Assembly: GCA_031259515.1 (NCBI GenBank)
Contig: JAIRLK010000123.1
Location: 1-9,817 of the forward strand
Direction of reading: 5' to 3'
Length of the DNA stretch: 9,817 nt
From: Treponema sp.
GTDB taxonomy: Bacteria; Spirochaetota; Spirochaetia; Treponematales; Breznakiellaceae
This document shows positions 1 to 6,751 of the stretch, piece by piece. A program made the position numbers and the translations under genes. A model generated the notes under the pieces. It was given only the letters and a program-made list of their open reading frames with translations, did no database searches and had not been told where the DNA came from. Every line of letters starts with the position of its first letter. Within the stretch, counting starts at the first letter, position 1.

Positions 1-429
1 TCCCACAAGAACGACACCTGTTATGCAGAGCAGAAAAACTACGATGCGGTGCGCAAGACCGTTGGATACTTCCGGTTCGACACCGCCGAAGAGTACGCCG
101 CCCTGGCGGAGGTGTACCGTTGGCTGTGTCCGCTGTACAATTACTGGATGCCCTCATTCCGCCTGATTGCCAAAGAGAAGCAGGCGGACGGGCGTTACCG
201 GTAGGTTTACGAAAAGGAGGCGAAGACGCCCTATGAACGGCTGATGGAATCGCCTGATATTTCAGAGGAATGCAAGGGGGAACTGAGGCGGCGGCGGGCC
301 GGGCAGAACCCGGTCGCATTGAACCGGAAGCTGAACGAGGCGGTGGGGGTGCTCTTGAAACTGAACGGGGAAAAGGACAAAGTGAAACAACCCTCCTGTC
401 AGGAGGATGGTCGGGCCGGAGCGGCCTGA
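1..429 (+). pseudogene. IS transposase (integrase-type DDE), C-terminal part, interrupted by an in-frame stop
   Basis: The reading frame is open from base 1 and runs through an in-frame TAG at 202-204 to a TGA at 427-429. The protein begins SHKNDTCYAEQKNY, matching the end of the rve/integrase-like DDE core of IS transposases of the ISNCY-type group. There the motif HKND...(V/A)EQKN carries the third acidic residue, here probably Glu10 (bases 28-30). After the TAG the same frame continues VYEKEAKTPYERLMESPDI, the typical KTPYxRL segment C-terminal to the core in these transposases, so the two halves belong to one gene. The TAG replaces one codon, where relatives often have Lys or Arg, just before VYEKE. 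The N-terminal part lies beyond the left edge. An ATG at 244 could start only a useless 61-residue tail. The family is recognised from motifs by eye; the exact IS name cannot be given. Confidence 0.85.
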
Positions 430-491
430 TTTCGACTAGGTTTTTGTTTCTAGGCAACCGCCCCTTTTCGACTAGATTAATTATTAGGCAA
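430..491. repeat. Two direct repeats, likely transposase binding sites
   Basis: TTTCGACTAG occurs at 430-439 and again at 466-475. TAGGCAA occurs at 451-457 and at 485-491. Each copy therefore has the same two blocks in the same order, with 11 and 9 bases between them, and the copies are offset by about 34-36 bp, roughly three to three and a half helical turns. Lying between a transposase stop codon and the presumed IS tip, they are best read as tandem binding sites for the transposase. Function is inferred; the repeats are directly visible. Confidence 0.7.
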
Positions 492-563
492 TGCGGCTGC
501 TTGACACGATACAAGGCGATGGGTGATCATACGGGTATTTCTTTTATACGGTGGAGGGAGTGC

Positions 564-1679
564 GTGGCAAACGATAAAAAAAAATATCGCTTCTTAATCG
601 GTTTCATGATTGTCAGTGTCTATTTCTTTGTTGCCGCCAGGCCCATACCGGTAGAAACGGTTCTAACGGCCCAATGGCTTATTTCTTTGGAATCGGGGTA
701 TCCCCTCTATTTTGAAGACGGAAACGGGGTAAGCGGCAGGAATACGCCGGAACCGGCGGCGGACGGAGGGCAGTTACTCCCCTTTACCCTGGGGGATCGT
801 TTCGGCTACTTCAACGGGAACGGCGGCTTTGCCCTGAACCGGAAGGTCCAGGGCAATGTTTCAGTCTCGGAAAACTATTGGGCCGAGTACGAGGCCATTC
901 CCCTACGTGTTGAAATCAGGGATCCCCGGAATGAGGTTCTCGCGGAGATTGCCGAACCCCAGGGGTATCCTTTATTCCTTGACAACCGGTTCTTCCTTAT
1001 CAGCGAGGAACAGAATTCCCTTACCGCCCTGGACAGCGAGGGAAAACCCTTGTGGACCTATGATTTTGCCGCTCCCCTCACCGACATAGACGCCGCCGCA
1101 GGCTTGATCCTGGCGGGGTCCCTGGACGGGATGGTGGAACTGCTGGACCTGTCGGGTAACCGGGTCTTTTCTTCTGAAATCGGGGGGTCCCGGTATTCGG
1201 CTATCTATGGCTGCCGTATTTCCCGTGACGGGTCACGGCTGGCCATCATTTCCGGGTTTGACGATCAGCGGTTCCTGCTCCTGGAACGGCTTGGGGATTC
1301 TTACAAGGTGGCCTACCATGAATTCCTTGCCGACGGGTTCCGCCGTCCGGTATATATGTCCTTCATCGACCATGATCGGTGGGTTGCTTTTGAAAGTGAA
1401 GGATGCCTGGCGCTCTACAACATAGGCGCCCGGAATTCGATCAAGCTGCCCCTGGAAGGGAACATCGTCGCCCTGGACAGTTCCGGGACGGATAACCTGC
1501 TCTTTGCCGTTACTTCCCAATCGGAACGGAAGAAACAACTGGTAGAAATCAGGCTGCCCCAGGACATCATCATGAAGGCGCCCTTCTCAAGCGGGAACAT
1601 CTTTCTCGGCAGGCAGGGAGAACATCTTTACGTAGGGGGAGGTTCCACTATAGCGTCCTTCGCCCTGAGCAAGCGGTAA
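564..1679 (+). CDS. Membrane-anchored beta-propeller-like (WD40/PQQ-type) protein, function unknown
   Basis: A 371-aa protein. I place the start at GTG 564, six bases after GGAGG (553-557). The frame is open further upstream (an ATG at 519 and beyond) but that part runs into the IS end and gives implausible protein. From this start the N-terminus is MANDKKKY followed by one hydrophobic helix (about residues 9-25), so it is an uncleaved anchor or signal peptide with the rest outside the cytoplasm. Residues about 140-340 show recurring propeller-blade patterns: LDSEGKPLWTYDF, LILAGSLDGMVELLDLSGN, CRISRDGSRLAIIS, WVAFESEGCLALYNI, GEHLYVGGGSTIASFAL. No catalytic residues are recognisable; such proteins usually bind partners or act as scaffolds. 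It is followed after 27 bp by the M23-like gene, which has its own good ribosome binding site, and the two are probably co-transcribed. An operon promoter is not clear because the IS end lies directly upstream. Confidence 0.8.
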   Translation: MANDKKKYRFLIGFMIVSVYFFVAARPIPVETVLTAQWLISLESGYPLYFEDGNGVSGRNTPEPAADGGQLLPFTLGDRFGYFNGNGGFALNRKVQGNVSVSENYWAEYEAIPLRVEIRDPRNEVLAEIAEPQGYPLFLDNRFFLISEEQNSLTALDSEGKPLWTYDFAAPLTDIDAAAGLILAGSLDGMVELLDLSGNRVFSSEIGGSRYSAIYGCRISRDGSRLAIISGFDDQRFLLLERLGDSYKVAYHEFLADGFRRPVYMSFIDHDRWVAFESEGCLALYNIGARNSIKLPLEGNIVALDSSGTDNLLFAVTSQSERKKQLVEIRLPQDIIMKAPFSSGNIFLGRQGEHLYVGGGSTIASFALSKR

Positions 1680-1706
1680 GCGGATGCCCGCAGTTGGAGG
1701 CAAACG

Positions 1707-2630
1707 ATGAAGAACTTAAACGAAACCGGACGAGCTGTCCGGGAACGAGCCGTCCGGGGACATGCCGTCCCTTGTTGGCTGGCGGGATTCCTGGGGATTC
1801 TGGTTATCCCGGCCATGTTCGCCATGGACTGGCCGTCGGAGGAGGCGGTCATGACCGCGAATTTCGGCGGCAATGACAACGGCCTGCCTCGTGTGGAAAT
1901 CATCTTTGAGGGCGAAGGGCCGGTCAGGGCTGTTGCGGAGGGAGAAGTCATTTTCGTTAATACGCCCAGGAGCAATGCTTCCCGTATCCCTTCCCCTATG
2001 GGCGCCTGGGTAGCCATAGACCATGGAGACGGCCTTATCAGCATTTACAGTCATTTGGAAGATCCCCCGGCGATCCCGGTTCCCGATCATCCAGATCAAG
2101 GCAGGGTTATCGCCGCGGCCGGACAATCGGGCTGGTCAAACCGGAAAGGGTTTTCCTTCGGCTTTTTTGACCGCAAAGAACGCCAATGGATCAACCCGTC
2201 CATGATCATCTCTCCCCTTCCGGATACCATGACGCCGGTTATCCACTCGGTGGAACTGATCAGCGCCGACGGCCGGGTTTTCAACCCCGCATCAACGAAA
2301 AACATCAACCAGGGACGGTATACCGTTTCTGTCTACGCCACGGACACCCGGCTCAACGCCCAGGAGTCTCCCCTGGCGCCGTACCGCATCCTCTCTTCCG
2401 TCAACGGTCAGGAACTCGGGGCCTTGGCTTTTGAAACCTATTCGGTTCGGGACGGGGTACTTATGGTGTTCCGTAACGGCATGATTCCCGTCCGCCAGGT
2501 CTATGCCCGTCATCCGGCCTTTGAGATAGGGGATCTGTGGTTTACCCGGGGGCAGGCTGCCCTGGAAATCATAGCTCAGGACATTCTAGGGAATTCCCGG
2601 AACGTTACTTTCCGGTTACAGATTGATTAA
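1707..2630 (+). CDS. Exported M23/LytM-like protein lacking zinc ligands (probable pseudo-peptidase)
   Basis: A 307-aa protein; ATG 1707 lies six bases after GGAGG (1696-1700). Residues 22-40 are hydrophobic, a signal peptide or anchor, with possible cleavage after Ala39. Residues about 60-165 have the M23 (lysostaphin/LytM) fold pattern: GPVRAVAEGEVIFV (71-84), AWVAIDHGDGLISIYSHL (100-117), GRVIAAAGQSGWS (132-144) and WINPSMII. The HxxxD motif expected before the PVxAxxxG strand is absent (LPRVE at 60-64), and the HxH of the usual LHFE motif is FSFG (149-152). Only the YSHL histidine remains. Family knowledge says the lost residues hold the zinc, so the protein is probably not a peptidase; non-catalytic LytM proteins such as EnvC bind and activate other hydrolases. 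Residues about 175-307 form a second, beta-rich region I do not recognise. It sits between a propeller protein and a methyltransferase and its stop overlaps the latter's start. Confidence 0.82.
   Translation: MKNLNETGRAVRERAVRGHAVPCWLAGFLGILVIPAMFAMDWPSEEAVMTANFGGNDNGLPRVEIIFEGEGPVRAVAEGEVIFVNTPRSNASRIPSPMGAWVAIDHGDGLISIYSHLEDPPAIPVPDHPDQGRVIAAAGQSGWSNRKGFSFGFFDRKERQWINPSMIISPLPDTMTPVIHSVELISADGRVFNPASTKNINQGRYTVSVYATDTRLNAQESPLAPYRILSSVNGQELGALAFETYSVRDGVLMVFRNGMIPVRQVYARHPAFEIGDLWFTRGQAALEIIAQDILGNSRNVTFRLQID
1731..1775 (+). repeat. 15-bp tandem repeat, three copies, in the 5' end of the M23-like gene
   Basis: CGAGCTGTCCGGGAA (1731-1745) is followed directly by CGAGCCGTCCGGGGA (1746-1760), with 13 of 15 bases the same, and by a weaker third copy CATGCCGTCCCTTGT (1761-1775). 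It encodes the pentapeptide series AVRER / AVRGH / AVPCW just before the hydrophobic segment. The 15-bp unit keeps frame, so copy number could change N-terminal length without breaking the gene. GGGAC-ATGCC-GTCCC across 1757-1771 is also a short inverted repeat. Confidence 0.7.
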
Positions 2631-3615
2631 GACCTGGTCCACGCCCGCAACAGTTCAGGAGGAACGGCCCATTCCCTGCGTCCTCTGCGGCGGCTCCCGT
2701 TTTAAAAAACACTTTTCCTACGGCGATTTCAGGTATGTCCGCTGTACCATCTGCGGTCTGGTGCAGATAAACCCCCAGCCCGTCCCCGCCGCCGTGCGGG
2801 ACCGCTACGGGGCGGACTACCTTTCCTATGAGCGGGCTAACGAGACGGCGTTCCTGCGCCTCCAGGAGCTGGCCTTAAAGGACGCGGGTTTTTTTGACGA
2901 CCTGGAGGATTATCTTACGGTCCGGGAGCCGCCTGCGGTCCTGGACATAGGTTGCGCCACCGGCGCTCTTCTTTCGTCCCTGCGGGAAAAGGGCTGGCAG
3001 GTTACAGGGGTTGAAATCTCCCGGCCCCAGGCGGAGTACGCCCGGCGGGAACGGAATCTTGACGTCAGGACCCGGCCCCTGGAGGAAAACCGCTTTCCCC
3101 CGGACAGCTTCCGGGCGGTTCTGGCCTCTCACCTCATCGAACACCTAAACGACCCGGCCTCGCTGGTCCGGGAAGTTTACCGTATCCTGCTCCCCGGCGG
3201 CTGTTTCTACGTAACCACCCCGAACATAGCGGGTTTCCAGGCCCGGCTCCTGGGGAAACGCTGGCGATCCGCCATTTTCGACCATCTCTACCTCTTTTCG
3301 GCAAAGACCCTTCCTGCCCTGCTCAGGCGGAACGGCTTTACGGTAGAAAAGACGGTTACCTGGGGGGGCCTGGCCGCCGGTCTTGCCCCGCCGCGAATCA
3401 AAGCCTGGGCGGACCGGGCCGCGAAGAAGCTGAACAGGGGAGACGTAATGATAGTGAGGGCAAGGAAACCAAACGAGAAGTTTGCGGGGCTTTACCCGCA
3501 CGTTGAACAGCCGCCGCAGGTCAGGCCATTTCCAAATCAGGATTTCCGGCAAAATGCTTCAGGGAGCGAATCTTCAGGCTTCATACCCCTTCATGTTCCC
3601 ACAGGCGTTTTTTAA
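2623..3615 (+). CDS. Zinc-ribbon class I SAM-dependent methyltransferase
   Basis: A 330-aa protein if it starts at TTG 2623, which overlaps the previous stop (TAA 2628-2630) and has no good ribosome binding site. An AGGAGG at 2657-2662 points to an in-frame ATT at 2671, eight bases on, so the true start is uncertain; either choice keeps the zinc ribbon. The N-terminus carries CxxC pairs (Cys19/22 and Cys41/44). The methyltransferase core has motif I VLDIGCATG (106-114), the acidic end of strand 2 in VTGVEIS, a motif-II-like segment SFRAVLASHLIEHLNDP and post-motif LLPGGCFYVTTPN. This layout is the Methyltransf_23 type with an N-terminal zinc finger, common for enzymes acting on sugars, lipids or other small substrates of envelope biosynthesis; the substrate cannot be read. 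The fold appears to end at about DVMIVRARKP; the last ~45 residues are low in pattern and may be read-through into unrelated DNA. Confidence 0.85.
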   Translation: MIKTWSTPATVQEERPIPCVLCGGSRFKKHFSYGDFRYVRCTICGLVQINPQPVPAAVRDRYGADYLSYERANETAFLRLQELALKDAGFFDDLEDYLTVREPPAVLDIGCATGALLSSLREKGWQVTGVEISRPQAEYARRERNLDVRTRPLEENRFPPDSFRAVLASHLIEHLNDPASLVREVYRILLPGGCFYVTTPNIAGFQARLLGKRWRSAIFDHLYLFSAKTLPALLRRNGFTVEKTVTWGGLAAGLAPPRIKAWADRAAKKLNRGDVMIVRARKPNEKFAGLYPHVEQPPQVRPFPNQDFRQNASGSESSGFIPLHVPTGVF

Positions 3616-3695
3616 ACCGGATGTTACCAGTTTGACGAAGACAGGCTTTTTCCCGATAATAGACCCGGATCAGGCCGAATGAAACCTGACTGCTA

Positions 3696-3835
3696 AGAGC
3701 CTGTTGCGCTTCGCGCATAAAATAGTATAAATATGCAATTTATTGCATATTTATACTCTGCAGGCTCCAAAAGAGCCCCGTTAATCGGGATTTTTTGCAT
3801 GAATATGCAAAAAATCCACAAATGCAACAGGCTCT
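3696..3835. mobile_element. MITE-like palindromic element of two modules (about 140 bp)
   Basis: The ends are a perfect 12-bp inverted repeat: AGAGCCTGTTGC (3696-3707) and GCAACAGGCTCT (3824-3835). Inside there are two further modules. Module A contains a perfect palindrome with 16-bp arms, AGTATAAATATGCAAT (3724-3739) and its complement (3742-3757), around a TT loop; it is bracketed by GAGCCTG (3697-3703) and CAGGCTC (3761-3767). Module B contains 13-bp arms GGATTTTTTGCAT (3788-3800) and ATGCAAAAAATCC (3805-3817) around GAAT, bracketed by AGAGCC (3772-3777) and GGCTCT (3830-3835). There is no room for a protein, so any movement would depend on a transposase acting in trans. GAGCCTGTTGC-type ends occur in IS5-like elements as far as I recall, but I cannot confirm a parent. 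No clear target duplication is seen. The 80 bases before it (3616-3695) hold nothing I recognise. Confidence 0.75.
3777..3796 (+). terminator. Weak terminator-like hairpin inside the MITE-like element
   Basis: CCCG (3777-3780), loop TTAAT, CGGG (3786-3789), then ATTTTTT. A second short stem, GGCTC-caaaa-GAGCC (3763-3777), lies just before it and shares its last base. The 4-bp stem is short, so termination would be modest. It is the only terminator-like structure I see between the three-gene cluster ending at 3615 and the dehydrogenase starting at 3847. It competes with the larger palindromes for pairing. Confidence 0.3.
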
Positions 3836-3846
3836 AAGGAGTATCA

Positions 3847-4935
3847 ATGATCCGTATATCCCGTCCCGAACTGGAAGGATGTGTTTCACATATATTAGAA
3901 GCCCTGGGAATCCCCGGGGAAGAAGCGGAAGATTCCGCCCGTATTCTTGTAGCCGCCGACGCCCGGGGCATCCCGAGCCACGGCGTAGCCCGCCTTTCCC
4001 GCTGCATCAACGGTATACAGGCGGGACTCATCAAGGGGGGCGTTACCCCCGCGGTTTTGCGGGAAACCCCCATTTCCCGGGTTTTGGATGCCCAGGGAGG
4101 CATGGGCATGTCGGTGAGCCGCAAAGCCATGGAATGGGTCATTGAAACCGCCCGGAAGCACGGCGTGGGCGTATGCAGCATACGCAATTCCAATCACTTT
4201 GGGATAGCCGGCTTTTATTCCGAGATGGCTGCCCGTCAGGACATGCTGGGCATAGCCTTGACCAACACCGCCGCCCTGGGGGTACCCACCTTTGCCCGGA
4301 CCCCTATGTTCGGGACCAACCCCATCGCCTTTGCCGCCCCCGCTTGCGGGGACCGCCTCTTCAGCCTGGACATGGCAACAACCACCGTTACACGAGGGGC
4401 CATCGAAGTTTGTGAGCGGGAAGGCGGGGAGATTCCCCCCGGCTGGGCGGCGGGCGCCGACGGCCGGCCCATAGCCGATCCGTCGCGCCTTCTGGAAGAC
4501 ATGCTCTATCTCAGGGGCGGCCTCCTCCCCTTGGGCGGCGAAGGCGATGCATCCGGCGGCCACAAAGGCTACGGCCTGGCCGTCATGGTGGACATCCTCA
4601 CGGCCCTCACCTCCGGGGGAACCTTTGGCGTCGGGGTCCGGGATTCGGCGGTTACCTCCGCCAGGGTCTGCCACTTCTTCATGGCCCTGCGCATAGACCT
4701 CTTCCGGGATCCCGCTGATTTCAAGCAAGACATGGGCCGCATGTTGGACGCCCTAGCCGGCCTTACCCCTGCGGAAGGCCGGGAGCGGGTCTACTACGCC
4801 GGTCTGAAAAGCCGGGAAGCGGAGGAGCGTAGTAACCGTGAAGGAGTTCCGGTGGCGAAGGATGTATGGGAAACCATTAAAGCTGCGGCCTGCTCGCTGG
4901 GGGTTAGTGAGGCGGTACCCCAAATTCGGAATTAA
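3847..4935 (+). CDS. Malate/L-lactate dehydrogenase type 2 family oxidoreductase (Ldh_2)
   Basis: A 362-aa protein, normal length for the family. ATG 3847 follows AGGAG (3837-3841) with five bases between. Members are NAD(P)-dependent, cytoplasmic and reduce or oxidise 2-oxo/2-hydroxy acids (malate, L-lactate, ureidoglycolate, 2,3-diketogulonate, sulfolactate); they are unrelated to classical Rossmann LDH/MDH. Visible signatures are ADARGIPSHGV with the active-site His45, NSNHFG (114-119), GTNPIAFAAP (156-165), LDMATTTVTRG (174-184) and GGHKGYGLAVMVDIL (from 237). The sequence is intact. The substrate cannot be fixed from motifs, and no pathway partner is adjacent. The right terminal repeat of the MITE-like element stops one base before the AGGAG (TA/AGGAG), so upstream control of this gene must lie in or beyond the element. 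It converges on the acyl-CoA synthetase gene. Confidence 0.92.
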   Translation: MIRISRPELEGCVSHILEALGIPGEEAEDSARILVAADARGIPSHGVARLSRCINGIQAGLIKGGVTPAVLRETPISRVLDAQGGMGMSVSRKAMEWVIETARKHGVGVCSIRNSNHFGIAGFYSEMAARQDMLGIALTNTAALGVPTFARTPMFGTNPIAFAAPACGDRLFSLDMATTTVTRGAIEVCEREGGEIPPGWAAGADGRPIADPSRLLEDMLYLRGGLLPLGGEGDASGGHKGYGLAVMVDILTALTSGGTFGVGVRDSAVTSARVCHFFMALRIDLFRDPADFKQDMGRMLDALAGLTPAEGRERVYYAGLKSREAEERSNREGVPVAKDVWETIKAAACSLGVSEAVPQIRN

Positions 4936-4952
4936 CGTCAAAGCCGAACAAA

Positions 4953-4989
4953 ACCGGGCGGGATCGAATGAAACCGGTTGCCGCCCGGT
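4953..4989 (-). terminator. Stem-loop between convergent genes, likely terminator of the acyl-CoA synthetase gene
   Basis: ACCGGGCGG (4953-4961) and CCGCCCGGT (4981-4989) are perfect 9-bp complementary arms around a 19-base loop. Read on the minus strand the stem starts six bases after the acyl-CoA synthetase stop (4995-4997) and is followed by TTTTGTTC, a short T-rich tract, as in a rho-independent terminator. Read on the plus strand there is no T-run, so any effect on the dehydrogenase transcript would be weaker. The loop is longer than in most terminators. Confidence 0.6.
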
Positions 4990-4994
4990 CCGCG

Positions 4995-6704
4995 TTAGAC
5001 CGTTTCCCGTTTGATCTTCTTAGTTGTGGTCATCTCCATAGGTGTATCCAGGATTATCGTCCGCTCTATCCGCTGATACGGCAGAAGCCGCTGGTTTACT
5101 TCGGCGATGATCTTGTCTATCCTGGCTTTAATGCCGTGCCGGGAAAAAGCCGTACCGTTATTGTCAGCCCGGGAAGCGAAAAAATCAGGAGAAGGGTACA
5201 CCAGGGCCTCAATGCCTTCGGTCTTCATCTTCTTGTCCTGCACAAATCCCCGCACCAGAATCTGTTCAATCTCATCAAAGAGCTGAAACTCGTTTTCGAT
5301 TTCCTCGGGGTATACGTTCTTGCCGCCTTCGGTAACGATGGTGTTCTTGGCCCGGCCGGTAAGGTAGAGGTAGTGTTCGCTGTCCAGATAGCCCAGGTCG
5401 CCGGTCTTCAGGTAGCCGTCGGGGGTAAAGGACGCGGCGGTTTCTTCGGGCATCTCGAAGTAGCCCTTCATCACCATAGGTCCCTTCACGATTACCTCTC
5501 CCACGCCCCGCTCGTCGGGATTCAGTATCTTCATGTCCACCTGGGGGACAATCCTGCCTACGCTGGTTTCCTTATAGTGTTCCACCGGGTTTAGGTTGAT
5601 GATGGGGCTGGTTTCCGTAAGGCCGTAACCCTGGACAAAATCTATGCCCAACTGGTTGTACTTCTTGAATACGCTAGGCGCCAGGGGACCGCCGCCGCAG
5701 ATACAGATACGCAGGGTGGTAAGGGAAGCCTTGTCCAGCAAGAATTTGAACATCTTCTTTCCGGGGTTTACCCGGAAGACTTTTTTGATGAATCCCGAAA
5801 GCTCCATCAACGCCGAAATAAGGCCGTACGCCGCCGGCCCTTTTTCCTTGATACCCCTGATGATGCCGGCCAGCACCTTGTTGAAAAGCATAGGAACCGC
5901 CAGAAGCATGGTGATCTTCCCCAGCTTGAGTTCCTTCAATATTACCGCCGTTACCATCTTTTTCCCGAACACAACTTCCGCGCCTACAGATATGGTTTCG
6001 ATGAGCACCGCCAGCATGGTGTAGGCGTGGTGGAGGGGCAGCAGGGCATAGAAAACATCCGTGGGATAGAGCTGCATGTTGCCCTGGGCCAGGTAACAGT
6101 CGGATACCAGGTTCCGGTGGGTCAGCATGACCCCCTTAGGCTGGCCGGTGGTCCCGGAAGTAAAGAGTATGGCCGCCAGATCCTCTTCGGCGGCCTGTTC
6201 AATCTCCGCCTCCGGCCCGTCAAGGTCATACACATAGGTTCCCACACCCCGTTTAAGGGAAATAACCTGTTCCAGCCTGCCGCCCGATGCGCAGCTTTCG
6301 TATTTTTCCTCATCTACAAACAGAAACCGTACCTTTGCCGTCTTGATCAGCAGATCGATCTCGTCGTTTTTAAGCTGATAGTCGATAGGCACCACTATCG
6401 CCCCGGCAAAAAGAATCCCCAGGTAGGCCGCCGCCCATTCCGGGGAGTTCTTTCCGGTTACCGCAACCTTGTCCCCTTTACGCAGTCCCTTGCGGTGAAG
6501 CCACCGGGCAACAGCCTCAATGATCTTCAGAGATTCATCATAGGTAAGACTGATACGATCCGGTTCGTACACGGTAAGGCAGGGCCGCTCCCCGTAACGG
6601 GAAACGGTGATCCTGAACATTTCGGGAAGGGTCGGCCAAACCCCGTTAAAGGCGATTCCCCGGTATTCATCCAAAAAAGCCCAAGCGTTCCGTTCAACAT
6701 ACAT
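4995..6704 (-). CDS. AMP-forming acyl-CoA synthetase (long-chain fatty acid-CoA ligase-like)
   Basis: A 569-aa protein of the ANL superfamily, which adenylates a carboxylic acid with ATP and transfers the acyl group to CoA. All core motifs are present: P-loop TSGTTGQPKG (182-191), YGLTETSP (360-367), KTGDLGYLD (433-441), TGRAKNTIVTEGGKNVYPEEIE (motif A8, 449-470) and the C-terminal TTTKKIKR (559-566) with the catalytic lysine, probably Lys563. I chose ATG 6704-6702 rather than the open-frame TTG at 6785: the upstream 27 residues match no family pattern and their codons run through a palindrome (6752-6772), while MYVERNAWAFLDEYRG with the GTWPTL-like segment is a natural N-terminus. A modest GGGG lies six bases before this ATG. 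No transmembrane segment is obvious. The chain-length class is inferred from overall resemblance; short-chain or aryl substrates are possible. Confidence 0.92.
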   Translation of the reverse strand: MYVERNAWAFLDEYRGIAFNGVWPTLPEMFRITVSRYGERPCLTVYEPDRISLTYDESLKIIEAVARWLHRKGLRKGDKVAVTGKNSPEWAAAYLGILFAGAIVVPIDYQLKNDEIDLLIKTAKVRFLFVDEEKYESCASGGRLEQVISLKRGVGTYVYDLDGPEAEIEQAAEEDLAAILFTSGTTGQPKGVMLTHRNLVSDCYLAQGNMQLYPTDVFYALLPLHHAYTMLAVLIETISVGAEVVFGKKMVTAVILKELKLGKITMLLAVPMLFNKVLAGIIRGIKEKGPAAYGLISALMELSGFIKKVFRVNPGKKMFKFLLDKASLTTLRICICGGGPLAPSVFKKYNQLGIDFVQGYGLTETSPIINLNPVEHYKETSVGRIVPQVDMKILNPDERGVGEVIVKGPMVMKGYFEMPEETAASFTPDGYLKTGDLGYLDSEHYLYLTGRAKNTIVTEGGKNVYPEEIENEFQLFDEIEQILVRGFVQDKKMKTEGIEALVYPSPDFFASRADNNGTAFSRHGIKARIDKIIAEVNQRLLPYQRIERTIILDTPMEMTTTKKIKRETV

Positions 6705-6751
6705 ACTATACCCCGCAAATTTGGAATGTCGGAATCCGGAGAACCCGCAAA

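Larger units (their letters stand above)
1..506 (+). mobile_element. Right end of an insertion sequence (partial)
   Basis: This is the transposase remnant plus its 3' noncoding end. After the transposase stop there is a short noncoding stretch with two copies of a bipartite direct repeat (430-457 and 466-491), as expected for transposase binding sites at an IS terminus. The tip is placed at the CA of GCTTGACA (506) because many integrase-type elements end in CA. No left end is in the window, so neither the terminal inverted repeat nor a target-site duplication can be checked. The right boundary is therefore an inference with an uncertainty of tens of bases. The next gene begins at 564, so the element inserted directly upstream of it. 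Confidence 0.55.

Noticed and set aside
270..563. N-terminal extension of the propeller gene frame through the IS end
   Set aside because: It overlaps the transposase remnant in another frame, and the good ribosome binding site and membrane helix support GTG 564.
3895..4728. Long minus-strand open frame (277 aa)
   Set aside because: It is antisense to the well-supported Ldh_2 gene, has a composition typical of a GC-rich shadow frame, and has no family motifs.
4968..5594. Plus-strand open frame of 208 aa
   Set aside because: It is antisense to the C-terminal part of the acyl-CoA synthetase, starts within the intergenic stem-loop and has no family likeness.
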